From NCBI RefSeq assembly GCF_020735465.1, contig NZ_CP085935.1, positions 806,001 to 870,000 of the forward strand: 64,000 nt of DNA, in the 5' to 3' direction. Positions 16,103 through 25,286 of the stretch are shown piece after piece. Both the position numbers and the translations under genes were made by a program. The stretch is from Collinsella stercoris DSM 13279. GTDB taxonomy: Bacteria > Actinomycetota > Coriobacteriia > Coriobacteriales > Coriobacteriaceae. Position 1 is the stretch's first letter. Each line of letters begins with the position of its first letter. The notes under the pieces are model-generated. The model was not told the origin of the DNA. It saw nothing but the letters and a program-made list of their open reading frames with translations, and did not search any database.

Positions 16103-18814
16103 TTACATCCCTCCAAAGATCTCTTCGTCGCTCAACGGCTCCTCGACGGCGCGCAGAGCCGCGAGACCCTCCTCATCGTAGAGCACCTCGCGCGGCTTTG
16201 AGCCGTCGGGCGGGCCCACGATGCCCTTCTCCTCGAGCATGTCCATGATGCGCCCGGCGCGGGCGTACCCGACTTTGAGACGGCGCTGAAGGCCGGAGGT
16301 CGAACCGAGCTGCGTCTCGACGACGATCTGCGCGGCATCCCACAGCAGGGGGTCGTCCTCGCTGGGGGCCTCGTTGTAGAAGCCCCCGCCTGTGCCGGAC
16401 ATCGTAGCGGGCGCGACGGCGGAGAGGATCTCCTCGTGGTAGTCGGGCGCACCCTGCTCCTTGACGAACTCGGTGACGGCGCTGATCTCGTCGTCGGACA
16501 CGAAGCAGCCCTGGATGCGCTTGGGCTTGCCCCAGTCCACCTTGGAGAACAGCATGTCGCCGTAACCGGTGAGCTTTTCAGCGCCCATCTGGTCGATGAT
16601 GACGCGGCTGTCGATGCCGGTGGCGACGTTGAACGCGATGCGGTTGGTGATGTTGGCCTTGATGAGGCCGGTGACCACGTTGGAGCTCGGGCGCTGCGTC
16701 GCCACGATGAGATGGATGCCCGCGGCGCGGCCGAGCTGGGCGATGCGCACGATCGACGCCTCGACGTCCTTGCCGGCGACCATCATGAGGTCGGAGAGCT
16801 CGTCGATGATGATGACGAGGTAGGGCATCTTGGCCGGCGGGTTGTCGTAGTGCTCGAACGCACCGGAGGCCTGCTTCTCGTTGAACGTCGAGATCTTGCG
16901 CACGCCGATGCGCTCGAACACCTTGAGCCGGCGCTCCATCTCGGAGACGGCCCATTGCAGGGCGCTCGCCGCCTGCTTGGGCTCGGTCACCACAGGCACA
17001 TAGAGGTGCGGCAGGCCGTTGTAGCCGGAGAGCTCGACGCGCTTGGGGTCGACCATGATCAGGCGCACGTCCTCGGGCAGGCTGCGCATGAGCAGCGCCA
17101 TGATGATGGAGTTGATCATGACGGACTTGCCCGAGCCGGTGGTGCCGGCGATGAGCAGGTGCGGCATCTTGGCAAGGTCCGCCACGATGGGTTGACCCTC
17201 GGCATCGCGACCGATGGCCAGCTCCAGCGGGCCTCCCTGGACATAGGGCAGCACGTCGCCGAGGTTGACGTTTTGGCGCTTGGCGTTGGGGATCTCGATG
17301 CCCACGAGCGAGGTGCCGGGAATCGGCGCGAAGATGCGGACCGATTGTGCGGCGAGCGACAGCGCGATGTCGTCCTCGAGGTTGGAGATGCGGCTCACGC
17401 GCTCGCCCTCCCCCGGCTGCACCTTGAAGGTGGTCACCGTGGGGCCGGAGATCCAGCCCACCACGCGGGAGTGCAGGCCGAACTCGTTCAGGGTGGACTG
17501 CAGCGAGTGGGCCGTCTGCTCGAGCTCCTTTTCCGAGGAGGCGGACGAGGCCGAGTGGGGGTTATGGCGAAGCATGCTCAACGGGGGGAGCTGCAGCTCC
17601 CCCTCCCCCTTCTCGCCGTCGACGTCGGCGGCATCCTCGTCGGAGACGCGCGTGGCGGCGGGTTGGGAGGGCTTCTGCCGGCGAGCGAGGAAGTCGGGGA
17701 TCGCCGGGGCCGCGGAGGACGCGTGGTCGGCTGTGGTGCGGTCGGGTGTAGTGCGATCGGGGCCATACTCTTCCCCGTCATCGGCGTCAAGCGCGGCGAT
17801 GTCATCGGCGCTGGGCACGTCGAGCGGCGGCGTCTCGAGGTCCTCGGAAGGGCTTTCGGCCTCCTGGGTGCCGCGTCGATCGGGAACGGGGATCAGCGTG
17901 GTCTTTGCGCGTTCGGCGGCGAGCTGGTCGCTCACGTCGACGAAGGGGTCCTCTTCGGGCTCGTCATCGAAACGAGACGGCAGGACCGTCGTCTCGCGCG
18001 CGCCGAGGAAGGTGGTCTCGGCGGCGCCGTCCTCGTCGAACAGGGTGTCCTGGCGTGCGGCGGCACCGCCGTGTGACGGCATCTCCACAGGAGCGGGCGA
18101 GCCCGAACGAGCCGGGGCGGCTGCGGGATCCTCGCCCCAGGGCATGGCGTTGACGTCGACGCACCGGCGCTCCGCCAGACGCCGCGCGCGCTCGGCCGCG
18201 GCCTGGAAAAACGCGCTGACCGAAAAACCGATGATGACGAGGCCGACAATAACCAGGCCGACGAGGACCACCATCGCGATGGTCTTGCCCAGCGCCTGCT
18301 GCAGCATGCTCGCGAAAAACGCGCCGAGGTAGCCGCCGGACGCTGCCAGGGCGTGGGGCTCGAACATGCCCGCGGTGGAAAAGTCGGTGCCGGGCACCAT
18401 GAGGGACAGCATGGAGAGCACGCAGGTGAATATGATGCCGCCGCCCGCGAGCGTACGGGCGTTCAAGGGGGCCCGATCGCGCAGGAAGAGGCCCGCGGCG
18501 AACAGCAGCAGGCAAAACGGCAGCACGTAGGCGCCCAGCCCGAAGCCCAGGTGGTAGAACCCCGCGATGGCGTTGGAGACGGGCGCGGAAGTCGGCGAGA
18601 CGACCGCGATGAACGACACCACGGCGGCCACCGCGATCACGATGCCCGCGATATCGCGACCGGCGGAGACGCCCATCAAGGGCTCGAGCGACGGCTCGGC
18701 CTGCGCCTGGCGGGCGGCGTTGGCGCGCAGCTTCGCCGCGGGCTGCTTGGAACCCGCGGCGCGGGCGCCGGATGCGGCCTTCTTTTTGTTGGAAGCGGCG
18801 TTTGCGCGAGGCAA
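16103..18814 (-). CDS. ftsK: DNA translocase FtsK/SpoIIIE
   Basis: FtsK pumps chromosomal DNA through the closing septum. The 903-residue protein has about four N-terminal membrane segments (about 50-210), a disordered acidic linker (about 230-420), and a motor domain with Walker A IAGTTGSGKS near residue 553 and Walker B LIMVDPKRVE. A gamma winged-helix domain ends the protein (LQRRLKVGYARAGRIMDML). The start is TTG at 18814, preceded by GGAGGTG that overlaps the rnj stop region; the next ATG is far inside. Confidence 0.95.
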   Translation of the reverse strand: MPRANAASNKKKAASGARAAGSKQPAAKLRANAARQAQAEPSLEPLMGVSAGRDIAGIVIAVAAVVSFIAVVSPTSAPVSNAIAGFYHLGFGLGAYVLPFCLLLFAAGLFLRDRAPLNARTLAGGGIIFTCVLSMLSLMVPGTDFSTAGMFEPHALAASGGYLGAFFASMLQQALGKTIAMVVLVGLVIVGLVIIGFSVSAFFQAAAERARRLAERRCVDVNAMPWGEDPAAAPARSGSPAPVEMPSHGGAAARQDTLFDEDGAAETTFLGARETTVLPSRFDDEPEEDPFVDVSDQLAAERAKTTLIPVPDRRGTQEAESPSEDLETPPLDVPSADDIAALDADDGEEYGPDRTTPDRTTADHASSAAPAIPDFLARRQKPSQPAATRVSDEDAADVDGEKGEGELQLPPLSMLRHNPHSASSASSEKELEQTAHSLQSTLNEFGLHSRVVGWISGPTVTTFKVQPGEGERVSRISNLEDDIALSLAAQSVRIFAPIPGTSLVGIEIPNAKRQNVNLGDVLPYVQGGPLELAIGRDAEGQPIVADLAKMPHLLIAGTTGSGKSVMINSIIMALLMRSLPEDVRLIMVDPKRVELSGYNGLPHLYVPVVTEPKQAASALQWAVSEMERRLKVFERIGVRKISTFNEKQASGAFEHYDNPPAKMPYLVIIIDELSDLMMVAGKDVEASIVRIAQLGRAAGIHLIVATQRPSSNVVTGLIKANITNRIAFNVATGIDSRVIIDQMGAEKLTGYGDMLFSKVDWGKPKRIQGCFVSDDEISAVTEFVKEQGAPDYHEEILSAVAPATMSGTGGGFYNEAPSEDDPLLWDAAQIVVETQLGSTSGLQRRLKVGYARAGRIMDMLEEKGIVGPPDGSKPREVLYDEEGLAALRAVEEPLSDEEIFGGM

Positions 18815-18815
18815 C

Positions 18816-20495
18816 CTACACCTCCATGACGACCGGGATGATCATCGGTCGCGTGCGGTTGTTGTTCCAGATGTAGTTGGACAGGGCGTCGCGAACCGCC
18901 TTGCGGATGGCGTCCGTGCCGGAGCTCGAGAAGTTGAACTTGCCCTTCTCGATGGCGCGCTGCACGGCGGCGGATGCGTCGGCGGAGAACTGGTCGTCGA
19001 TGGGGAACGAGACGCCGCGCCCGGAGAACTCGATGTCGCCGATCTGCTTGCGCTTCATGTCGAGCATGGCGACGACGGTCACCATGCCGTCGCTCGCGAG
19101 CTTCTGGCGGTCGCGCAGGACGATGGGGTCGGTGTCGCCGATGCGCAGGCCGTCGACGTAGACGACGCCGGACTCCACGGAGCGCCCGCGCTTGACGCGG
19201 CCGTCGCGCATCTCGAGCGTGTCACCGTTGTCGATCACGAAGATGTTCTTTGCGGGGATGCCCATCTTCTCGCCCAGCGCGGCGTGCGCGCGCAGATGCA
19301 CAGCCTCGCCGTGGACGGGCATGAAGAACGTCGGCTTGGTGAGCGCCAGCATGAGCTTGAGCTCCTCCTGGCTCGCATGGCCCGACACGTGCACGAGGGC
19401 ACGGCTCTTGTCGTACACGTCGCAGCCGAGCTTGGCCAGGCTGTTGATGACCTGCTGCACGGCCTTCTCGTTACCGGGGACCGGCGTGGCGGAGATGATG
19501 ACCGTGTCGCCCTCGTGGATGGAGAGCGTCTTGTGCTCGCCGTTGGCCATGCGGGAAAGCGCGGACAGCGGCTCGCCCTGGGAGCCCGTGCACATGACCA
19601 CGATCTTGTCCTCGGGGAGGCCGTTGATGTCGAAGGCGTCCACCAGGTCGGACTCATCGACCTTGAGGTAGCCGAGCTCGCGCGCTACGCGGGTGTTCGT
19701 GAGCATGGAGCGCCCCGTCACCACGACCTTGCGGTTGCAGGTCTTGGCGGCGTTGCAGATCTGCTGCAGGCGATGGATGTGGCTGGAGAAGGACGCGACG
19801 AACACGCGGCCCTTGGCGTTCTTGATGATGTGCAGCAGCGACGGACCCACCTCAGCCTCGGATTTGGTGAACCCGGGGACGGTGGCGTTGGTGGAGTCGG
19901 ACATGAGCAGGTCGACGCCCTGCTTGCCGAACTTGGCGATGGCGCCGTAATCGGGCGTCACGCCGTCGATGGGCGTCTGGTCGAGCTTGAAGTCGCCGGT
20001 GTGGACGACGGTGCCCGCGGGGGTCTTGAGGAACACGCCGAGCGCGCCGGGAATGGAGTGCGTGGTCGAGAAGAACTCGATGGAGAAGCACCCGAGGTTG
20101 ATGTGGCTACCGCCCTTGACCTCGCGGAACTTGGGCGCGCGGATACGGAACTCCGAGAGCTTGCCCTCGATGAAGCCCAAGGTGAGCTTGCTCGAGAAGA
20201 TCGGCACCTTGTTGTTGAGGTCCTGGAGCAGATACGGCAGGGCGCCCGTGTGGTCCTCGTGGCCGTGCGTGATGATGATGCCGCGCAGCTTGTGCTCGTT
20301 TTCCAGCACATAGGTGTAGTCGGGCAGCACCAGGTCGATGCCGGGCTGGTTGTCGTCGGGGAACATGAGGCCGGCGTCGATGAGCACCATGTCATCGCCG
20401 CACTCGAAAGCGGTCATGTTCTTGCCGATGCCGTCAAGGCCGCCCAGGGGGATGACCTTGAGCGCGGCGGAGGCCTTCTTGTTGGTAGTCGCCAT
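18816..20495 (-). CDS. rnj: Ribonuclease J
   Basis: RNase J combines 5'-3' exonuclease and endonuclease activity in RNA maturation and decay. The 559-residue protein has the metallo-beta-lactamase motif H77-x-H79-x-D81-H82, a beta-CASP domain and the C-terminal RNase J domain (GRGVSFPIDDQFSADAS). The ATG at 20495 follows AAAGGAA; a longer reading would translate a REP palindrome and a terminator and is rejected. The leader contains a terminator-like hairpin (20530-20553). ftsK starts one base after the stop. Confidence 0.96.
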   Translation of the reverse strand: MATTNKKASAALKVIPLGGLDGIGKNMTAFECGDDMVLIDAGLMFPDDNQPGIDLVLPDYTYVLENEHKLRGIIITHGHEDHTGALPYLLQDLNNKVPIFSSKLTLGFIEGKLSEFRIRAPKFREVKGGSHINLGCFSIEFFSTTHSIPGALGVFLKTPAGTVVHTGDFKLDQTPIDGVTPDYGAIAKFGKQGVDLLMSDSTNATVPGFTKSEAEVGPSLLHIIKNAKGRVFVASFSSHIHRLQQICNAAKTCNRKVVVTGRSMLTNTRVARELGYLKVDESDLVDAFDINGLPEDKIVVMCTGSQGEPLSALSRMANGEHKTLSIHEGDTVIISATPVPGNEKAVQQVINSLAKLGCDVYDKSRALVHVSGHASQEELKLMLALTKPTFFMPVHGEAVHLRAHAALGEKMGIPAKNIFVIDNGDTLEMRDGRVKRGRSVESGVVYVDGLRIGDTDPIVLRDRQKLASDGMVTVVAMLDMKRKQIGDIEFSGRGVSFPIDDQFSADASAAVQRAIEKGKFNFSSSGTDAIRKAVRDALSNYIWNNNRTRPMIIPVVMEV

Positions 20496-20529
20496 AGGTT
20501 TGGTAGTTCCTTTCGGTTGCGTTTCATAC

Positions 20530-20553
20530 AAAAACGATGGGACTCCCCCATCG
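20530..20553 (-). terminator. Intrinsic terminator or attenuator in the rnj leader
   Basis: On the minus strand CGATGGG pairs with CCCATCG around a GGAGT loop (20553-20535) and is followed by TTTTT (20534-20530). It lies 35 nt before the rnj ATG and downstream of a candidate -10 (TACAAT, 20609-20604), so it would be transcribed as part of the rnj leader. It could instead end RAYT transcription. Confidence 0.65.
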
Positions 20554-20630
20554 CACTGGTCTAAAACCACGGCCGGTTCGAGAGGTCCGGCACATTCCGT
20601 TCCATTGTAGCGGGCGCGCACGGCAAGGAC

Positions 20631-20667
20631 GATGTGTAATTTGGGGTCAGACCCCAAATTACACATC
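20631..20667. repeat. REP palindrome 1, overlapping the RAYT stop codon
   Basis: Perfect inverted repeat with 18-bp arms (GATGTGTAATTTGGGGTC and its complement) around a single A. The last two bases of its right arm are part of the transposase stop codon. Same family as the elements at 21489, 21578, 32173 and 32249. Confidence 0.9.
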
Positions 20668-21415
20668 AGGCATGGGTGTATCGCGAGATGATGCCGCGCC
20701 CAATACCAGTCACTCTTTCAACTTGCTTGAGCGTTAAGCCTGCGTCTCTGAGCAGCTGCAGACCATGGGCTCGCTGTTCCGTCGGCAAAGACCGAAGCTT
20801 GGACAACTCGTCTGAACCCAAGAGCTGCTTGGCGACAATGATCGCATCCTCGTCTTTCAGACGAGATGTCCCCCTAAACACATAGACTCCGTACGAATCG
20901 TCCGACAAGAAGGCCTCGTACCGCTCTTTTCCTCCTATGAGGTCAAAGAGGACATCGGTTTTGACTTGAGACGACTCAGGATGCAGGTACTCGCCATAGC
21001 TGCTCCAGGGGTAATCCGACGCCGAACAGATCGATGCCCTTTGCGGATTGTCGTGCACATAGCGGACGGCGGACAAGAACTGCTCATCGGACTCGATGAG
21101 CACGCTATGGAACCTGCCATCAAACACGGGGCCCGAATGCCCGTTGCACCTATTGAAGTGCACGGCATAGGCCGTCGCGAGGTCGTGAATGCATGACGAG
21201 AGCGCCTGGGCAGTGTCGAGCACAACCAGATGGACGTGATTGCTCATGAGACACCAGGCGATAAGCTGGAGCTTATGACGGGCGGCAAATTCGTAGAGAT
21301 ACGAGAGGAACTTACGGTAGTCCCCCTCAGATTCAAAAAGGATCTGATTTCCAGATCCTTTTAAGACGATATGATAATAACCAGTATCCAGAAGCCTCCT
21401 CGGTTTTCGCGGCAT
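20666..21415 (-). mobile_element. REP-associated tyrosine transposase (RAYT, IS200-like Y1 family)
   Basis: The 249-residue protein is a Y1/HUH nuclease: HUH motif H60-V-H62 (SNHVHLVV) and probable nucleophile Tyr119 in RYVHDNPQRA, the latter typical of RAYTs rather than classic IS200 TnpA. A C-terminal helical region (LTLKQVERVTGIGRGIISRYTH) looks like a DNA-binding HTH. RAYTs nick single-stranded REP palindromes; here palindromes flank the gene at both ends. ATG at 21415 follows GGGGAGGGG. G+C is visibly lower than in neighbouring genes, a sign of transfer. No left/right IS ends or target duplication were seen. Confidence 0.9.
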
Positions 21416-21488
21416 CGCAATCCCCTCCCCATCCTCTTGATACGCCATTCATACCCAAACGAAATCAGGTTGAGACGCGAGCCCACGA

Positions 21489-21521
21489 TGTGCGATTTGG
21501 GGTCTGACCCCAAATCGCACA
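21489..21521. repeat. REP palindrome 2, upstream of RAYT
   Basis: Perfect inverted repeat with 16-bp arms (TGTGCGATTTGGGGTC) around a single T. It lies 73 bp upstream of the RAYT start and abuts the glyS terminator. The core equals that of palindrome 1, while the three bases after TGTG differ and are matched by complementary changes in the other arm. Confidence 0.9.
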
Positions 21522-21523
21522 AA

Positions 21524-21554
21524 GCCCCGGACCTGTCGATTGCAGGTCCGGGGC
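21524..21554 (-). terminator. Rho-independent terminator after glyS
   Basis: GCCCCGGACCTG (21524-21535) pairs with CAGGTCCGGGGC (21543-21554), a perfect 12-bp stem with a 7-nt loop, followed on the minus strand by TTTG. It is placed to end the glyQ-glyS message. Confidence 0.8.
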
Positions 21555-21577
21555 GAAAGCTACACACTGCTTTGCAG

Positions 21578-21612
21578 ATGTGTCGTTTGGGGTCTGACCC
21601 CAAACGACACAT
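21578..21612. repeat. REP palindrome 3, between glyS and its terminator
   Basis: Perfect inverted repeat with 17-bp arms (ATGTGTCGTTTGGGGTC) around a single T. It sits 9 bp after the glyS stop, so it would be transcribed in the glyQS 3' end. The variable triplet is TCG, again fully compensated in the opposite arm. Confidence 0.9.
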
Positions 21613-21621
21613 AATGACACA

Positions 21622-23712
21622 TTACTTGCGGGCCATCGCGCCGAGGTCGGCGATGCCGGAAAAGACCGCGGCGAAGCGGTTGAGCAGAGCCAGGCGGTTG
21701 GTGCGCAGGCGCTCATCCTCGTCCATGACCATGACCTCATCGAAGAACGCGTCGATGGGCTCGCGCAGGGCGGCGAGGGCGGAGATGACGCCCGGGAAAT
21801 CCTGCGCGGAAAGGGCGGACGCGACGGATGCCTCGGCGGCGTCGATCGTCTCGAGCAGCACGCGCTCGGCGTCACCCAGGAGCGCCTCATCCACCTCGCA
21901 TCCGACGGAGGCGTCGGCCAGGTGGGCGGCGCGGGCATAGGCGGTTGCGAGGTTATCGAAGGCCGCGCGGTCATTGGCGCGCGCATGCTCCAGCGCATGG
22001 GCGAGCTCGAAGTAATGCGCCGGCGTCGTCACGGAGCCAGCGGACACGGCGGCGACCGTGTCGGGCGCGATCTTCTCGTCGCGGGCCATCTGCTCCATGC
22101 GGCCCTTGATGAAAGCGCACACGGAAGCGGCAACCTCGGCCTTGTCAAACTCAAGACCCTGCTCGGCGTAAGCGTCGAGCGCGGCGTCGACGAGCGCCTC
22201 ATAGCCGCAGCCCAGGCGATCGCGCAGGATGTTCAGCACGCCGATGGCCGAACGGCGCAGCGCGAAGGGGTCCTTGGAACCGGTCGGAGGCTCGCCGATG
22301 GCGAACATGCCGGCGATGGTGTCGAGCTTGTCGGCGACGGCCACGATGCAGCCGGCCGTTCCCTCGGGCAGGGCGTCACCGGCGAAGCGCGGGCGATAGT
22401 GATCGCGGATAGCGGCGGCGACCTCGGGTGCCTCTCCGGCGGCCGCGGCGTAGTAGCCACCCATCACGCCCTGCTGGCTCGTGAACTCGACGACGGCCGA
22501 GGACACGAGGTCCGCCTTCGCCAGGTGCGCGGCGCGCTGGGCGTCGCTGGCCGCATCGGCGCCGATGCGCGCCTCGCGGGCAATGGCGAGCGCGAGGTCC
22601 TCCATGCGCTCGGACTTCTGCAGCACCGTGCCGAGCTTCTTTTGGAAGCCGACCTTGGCCAGGCGCGAGCGGAACTCCTCAAGGTCGATCTTGAGATCCT
22701 CGTCATAGAAGAACTTGGCGTCGTACAGGCGGGCGCGAACCACGCGCTCGTTGCCGTCGATGACCGTCTCGCTGACCGCAGGGTCGGCGTTGGAGACGAC
22801 CACGAAGGCGCGCGTGAGGTTGCCCTGCGCGTCGTACGTGGGGAAATAGCGCTGGTTGGAGAGCATGGACTCGCAGATGATCTCGGAGGGGACGGCGAGG
22901 AACTCCTCATCGAAATGACCCACGAGGACGGTCGGCCACTCGCAGAGGTTCACGACCTCGTCGAACACCTTGGCGGGCGTGTCGACATGCACGCCAAGCT
23001 CGGCCTCGACCTGCGCGATGCCCTCGCGGATGACGCTCTCGCGGCGCTCGGCGGAAAGCACGTGCGCGGACTCGAGCACCTGCTCATACACGGCCGGGCA
23101 GGCGACCTCGTGCTCGCCTGGGGACAGCACGCGATGGCCGCGCGTCGTGCGGCCGCTCACCACGTCCGCGTAACGCACCTCGACAACGTCGTCGCCGAAC
23201 AGGCAGCAGATCCAGCGAATGGGGCGGACGAACGTCGCGCGCTCCGCGCCCCAGCGCTGGCTACGGTAGTTGGGCCACTCGATTTGAGCGATGACGGCCT
23301 CCGCCATGCGGGCGAGCATGGGCGCCGCGGGCTCGGAGGGGGTGTTCTGCTCGGCGAACACGTACTCCGTGCCGTCGGTATCCTCGCGACGGATGAGCTC
23401 TGCTGCGGTCAAGCCGTTCTTGCGGGCGAAGCCCTCGGCGGCCTTGGTGGGGTTGCCGTCCGCATCGAAGGCGATCTTGGCGGAAGGCCCGCGCAGGACG
23501 GAGTGGATCTCCTCGGTGGCCTCGGCGACATCGCTCACGAGCGCGGCGAGGCGGCGCGGCGAGGAGACGATGCGGACGTCCCCGTGGGACAGGCCCGCCT
23601 CGTCCAGGCCCTTGGCGACGAGCACCTTGAGCTGCTTGACGGCGTTATTGAGCGGCGCGGAGGGCATCTCCTCGACGCCGATCTCGAACAGGAAATCACG
23701 CGTGGACGCCAT
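21622..23712 (-). CDS. glyS: Glycine-tRNA ligase beta subunit
   Basis: GlyS is the tRNA-binding beta chain of the tetrameric glycyl-tRNA synthetase. The 696-residue product opens with FLFEIGVEEMPSAPL and has the typical HD-like core and C-terminal anticodon-binding region. Its ATG directly follows the glyQ stop. Bacterial lineages have either this two-chain enzyme or a single-chain GlyRS; this genome has the former. Confidence 0.96.
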   Translation of the reverse strand: MASTRDFLFEIGVEEMPSAPLNNAVKQLKVLVAKGLDEAGLSHGDVRIVSSPRRLAALVSDVAEATEEIHSVLRGPSAKIAFDADGNPTKAAEGFARKNGLTAAELIRREDTDGTEYVFAEQNTPSEPAAPMLARMAEAVIAQIEWPNYRSQRWGAERATFVRPIRWICCLFGDDVVEVRYADVVSGRTTRGHRVLSPGEHEVACPAVYEQVLESAHVLSAERRESVIREGIAQVEAELGVHVDTPAKVFDEVVNLCEWPTVLVGHFDEEFLAVPSEIICESMLSNQRYFPTYDAQGNLTRAFVVVSNADPAVSETVIDGNERVVRARLYDAKFFYDEDLKIDLEEFRSRLAKVGFQKKLGTVLQKSERMEDLALAIAREARIGADAASDAQRAAHLAKADLVSSAVVEFTSQQGVMGGYYAAAAGEAPEVAAAIRDHYRPRFAGDALPEGTAGCIVAVADKLDTIAGMFAIGEPPTGSKDPFALRRSAIGVLNILRDRLGCGYEALVDAALDAYAEQGLEFDKAEVAASVCAFIKGRMEQMARDEKIAPDTVAAVSAGSVTTPAHYFELAHALEHARANDRAAFDNLATAYARAAHLADASVGCEVDEALLGDAERVLLETIDAAEASVASALSAQDFPGVISALAALREPIDAFFDEVMVMDEDERLRTNRLALLNRFAAVFSGIADLGAMARK

Positions 23713-24603
23713 TTACGCCACCTCCCCCTTCTGGGCAACCTCAGCCAAATAGGACTCGCAGCACGCCTTGGCGAGCGTGCGGACGCGCAGGATGTAGGCC
23801 GCGCGCTCCGTGGCGGACAGGGCGCCGCGGGCGTCGAGCACGTTGAAGCTGTGCGAGCACTTCATCACGCAGTCGTACGCCGGCAGCGGCAGCTTGGCCT
23901 CGAGGCACGCATGGCACTCGGCCTCGAAGTCGTCGAACTTCTGGCGCATCATCTCGACGTTGGCGACCTCGAAGTTGTACGCGGAGAACTCGCGCTCGTT
24001 CTCGAGGAACACCTCGCCGTAGGTCATGGGCGTGCCGTCGGGCAGGTAGGACCACACGAGGTCGTACACGCTCGTGACGCCCTGGGCGTACATGGCGATG
24101 CGCTCCAGGCCGTACGTGATCTCAACGGGCACCGGATCGCACTCGATGCCGCCGACCTGCTGGAAGTACGTGAACTGCGTGACCTCCATGCCGTCGAGCC
24201 AGACCTCCCAGCCAAGGCCCCAGGCGCCCAGCGTGGGGCTCTCCCAGTCGTCCTCGACAAAGCGCACGTCATGCTCCGCCGGATCCAGGCCGATGGCCGC
24301 GAGCGAGTCGAGGTAGAGCTCCTGCGAGTTCTTGGGGCTGGGCTTGATGAGCACCTGGAACTGGTAATAGTGCTGCATGCGGTTGGGGTTCTCGCCGTAG
24401 CGACCGTCGGCCGGGCGACGACAGGGCTGCGGGTAGCAGGCGCGCCACGGTTTCTTGCCCAGGCTGCGCAGCAGCGTGGCGGTGTGGAACGTGCCGGCAC
24501 CCACCTCGGAGTCGTAGGGCTGCATCACGGTGCACCCGTGGCTGGCCCAGTAGGCCTCCAACTTGAGGATCATGTCTTGGAACGTCAACGCATTCGGGTT
24601 CAT
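23713..24603 (-). CDS. glyQ: Glycine-tRNA ligase alpha subunit
   Basis: GlyQ is the catalytic chain that activates glycine. The 296-residue protein is of normal length and shows the conserved [23 protein letters not shown] and [16 protein letters not shown] segments. ATG at 24603 follows GGGGAG. The upstream gap is only about 125 bp, and no T-box leader was seen. glyS follows without a gap. Confidence 0.97.
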   Translation of the reverse strand: MNPNALTFQDMILKLEAYWASHGCTVMQPYDSEVGAGTFHTATLLRSLGKKPWRACYPQPCRRPADGRYGENPNRMQHYYQFQVLIKPSPKNSQELYLDSLAAIGLDPAEHDVRFVEDDWESPTLGAWGLGWEVWLDGMEVTQFTYFQQVGGIECDPVPVEITYGLERIAMYAQGVTSVYDLVWSYLPDGTPMTYGEVFLENEREFSAYNFEVANVEMMRQKFDDFEAECHACLEAKLPLPAYDCVMKCSHSFNVLDARGALSATERAAYILRVRTLAKACCESYLAEVAQKGEVA

Positions 24604-24646
24604 CTTGGCGTTGCTCCCCTTCTCCGTAACGGCTCATACATTCGAA

Positions 24647-24655
24647 ATTGTACCA
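24647..24655 (-). promoter_or_regulatory. Candidate extended -10 promoter for glyQ
   Basis: On the minus strand TGGTACAAT (24655-24647) matches TGn-TATAAT. It would give a leader of about 35 nt. No good -35 hexamer was found at the proper distance. Confidence 0.5.
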
Positions 24656-24728
24656 AGGATTGTCGACGACGGGGCCGGCGGCCACGGCTCCGGGCGCGGG
24701 CGAACGGGCCCCGTGGCGCCTCAGGCGA

Positions 24729-25286
24729 TCACAGCAGGCCGATGCGGTCGAGCGGCCAGTACCGCAGGAACGCGACGCCGATGAGGTTCTCTTGCGGAAC
24801 GGCGCCGAAATACCGCGAATCGGCCGAGTTCTCGCGATTGTCGCCCATGACCCAGATGCACCCCTCGGGCACGGTATAGGGAAAGCTGACCTCGACGCCG
24901 GGCGCCTGCATCGACAAGGGGTAGCTCGACCCCTGAACATACGTCTCATCGAGCGCCACGCCGTCCACGTACACGACGCCGTCGACCATATCGACCGTCT
25001 GGCCGCCTTGCGCGATGACGCGCTTGACGAGGATGTCGTGCTCGGTGTCGGCAACCGGGTTGTCGAACACCACGATATCCCCCGTTGACACGTCGCTCCC
25101 CATGCGGACGCTGACCTTTTGAGCGAGCACGTTGTCACCCACCTGGATGGTGGGCTCCATCGAGCCCGTCGGGACCGTGAACGGCGCCACGATGAACACC
25201 CGCACGAGCGCGAAGACCGCAAACGCGATCAGGAAGACGCCCACCCATTCGGCGAGTGACGAAAACGATTCACGTACCCGCGTCAT
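24729..25286 (-). CDS. lepB: Signal peptidase I
   Basis: LepB removes signal peptides from exported preproteins at the outer face of the membrane. The 185-residue protein has one N-terminal membrane helix (about 13-34), the catalytic Ser42 (PTGSMEPT), Lys88 (VKRVIA) and the GDNRENSADSRYFG box. Its ATG overlaps the trmD stop (ATGA). It closes the rpsP-khpA-rimM-trmD-lepB run. Confidence 0.95.
   Translation of the reverse strand: MTRVRESFSSLAEWVGVFLIAFAVFALVRVFIVAPFTVPTGSMEPTIQVGDNVLAQKVSVRMGSDVSTGDIVVFDNPVADTEHDILVKRVIAQGGQTVDMVDGVVYVDGVALDETYVQGSSYPLSMQAPGVEVSFPYTVPEGCIWVMGDNRENSADSRYFGAVPQENLIGVAFLRYWPLDRIGLL

Noticed and set aside
20496..20666. N-terminal extension of RNase J
   Set aside because: It would translate a REP palindrome, the -10 and the terminator, and has no family homology.
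24604..24728. T-box riboswitch upstream of glyQ
   Set aside because: The gap is too short, and no T-box sequence or antiterminator pair was seen.
24656..24728. Terminator after lepB
   Set aside because: Several GC stems are possible, but none has a T-tract or a short loop.
21922..24879. A 985-codon plus-strand frame opposite glyS and glyQ
   Set aside because: It mirrors conserved synthetase codons and has no recognisable domain.
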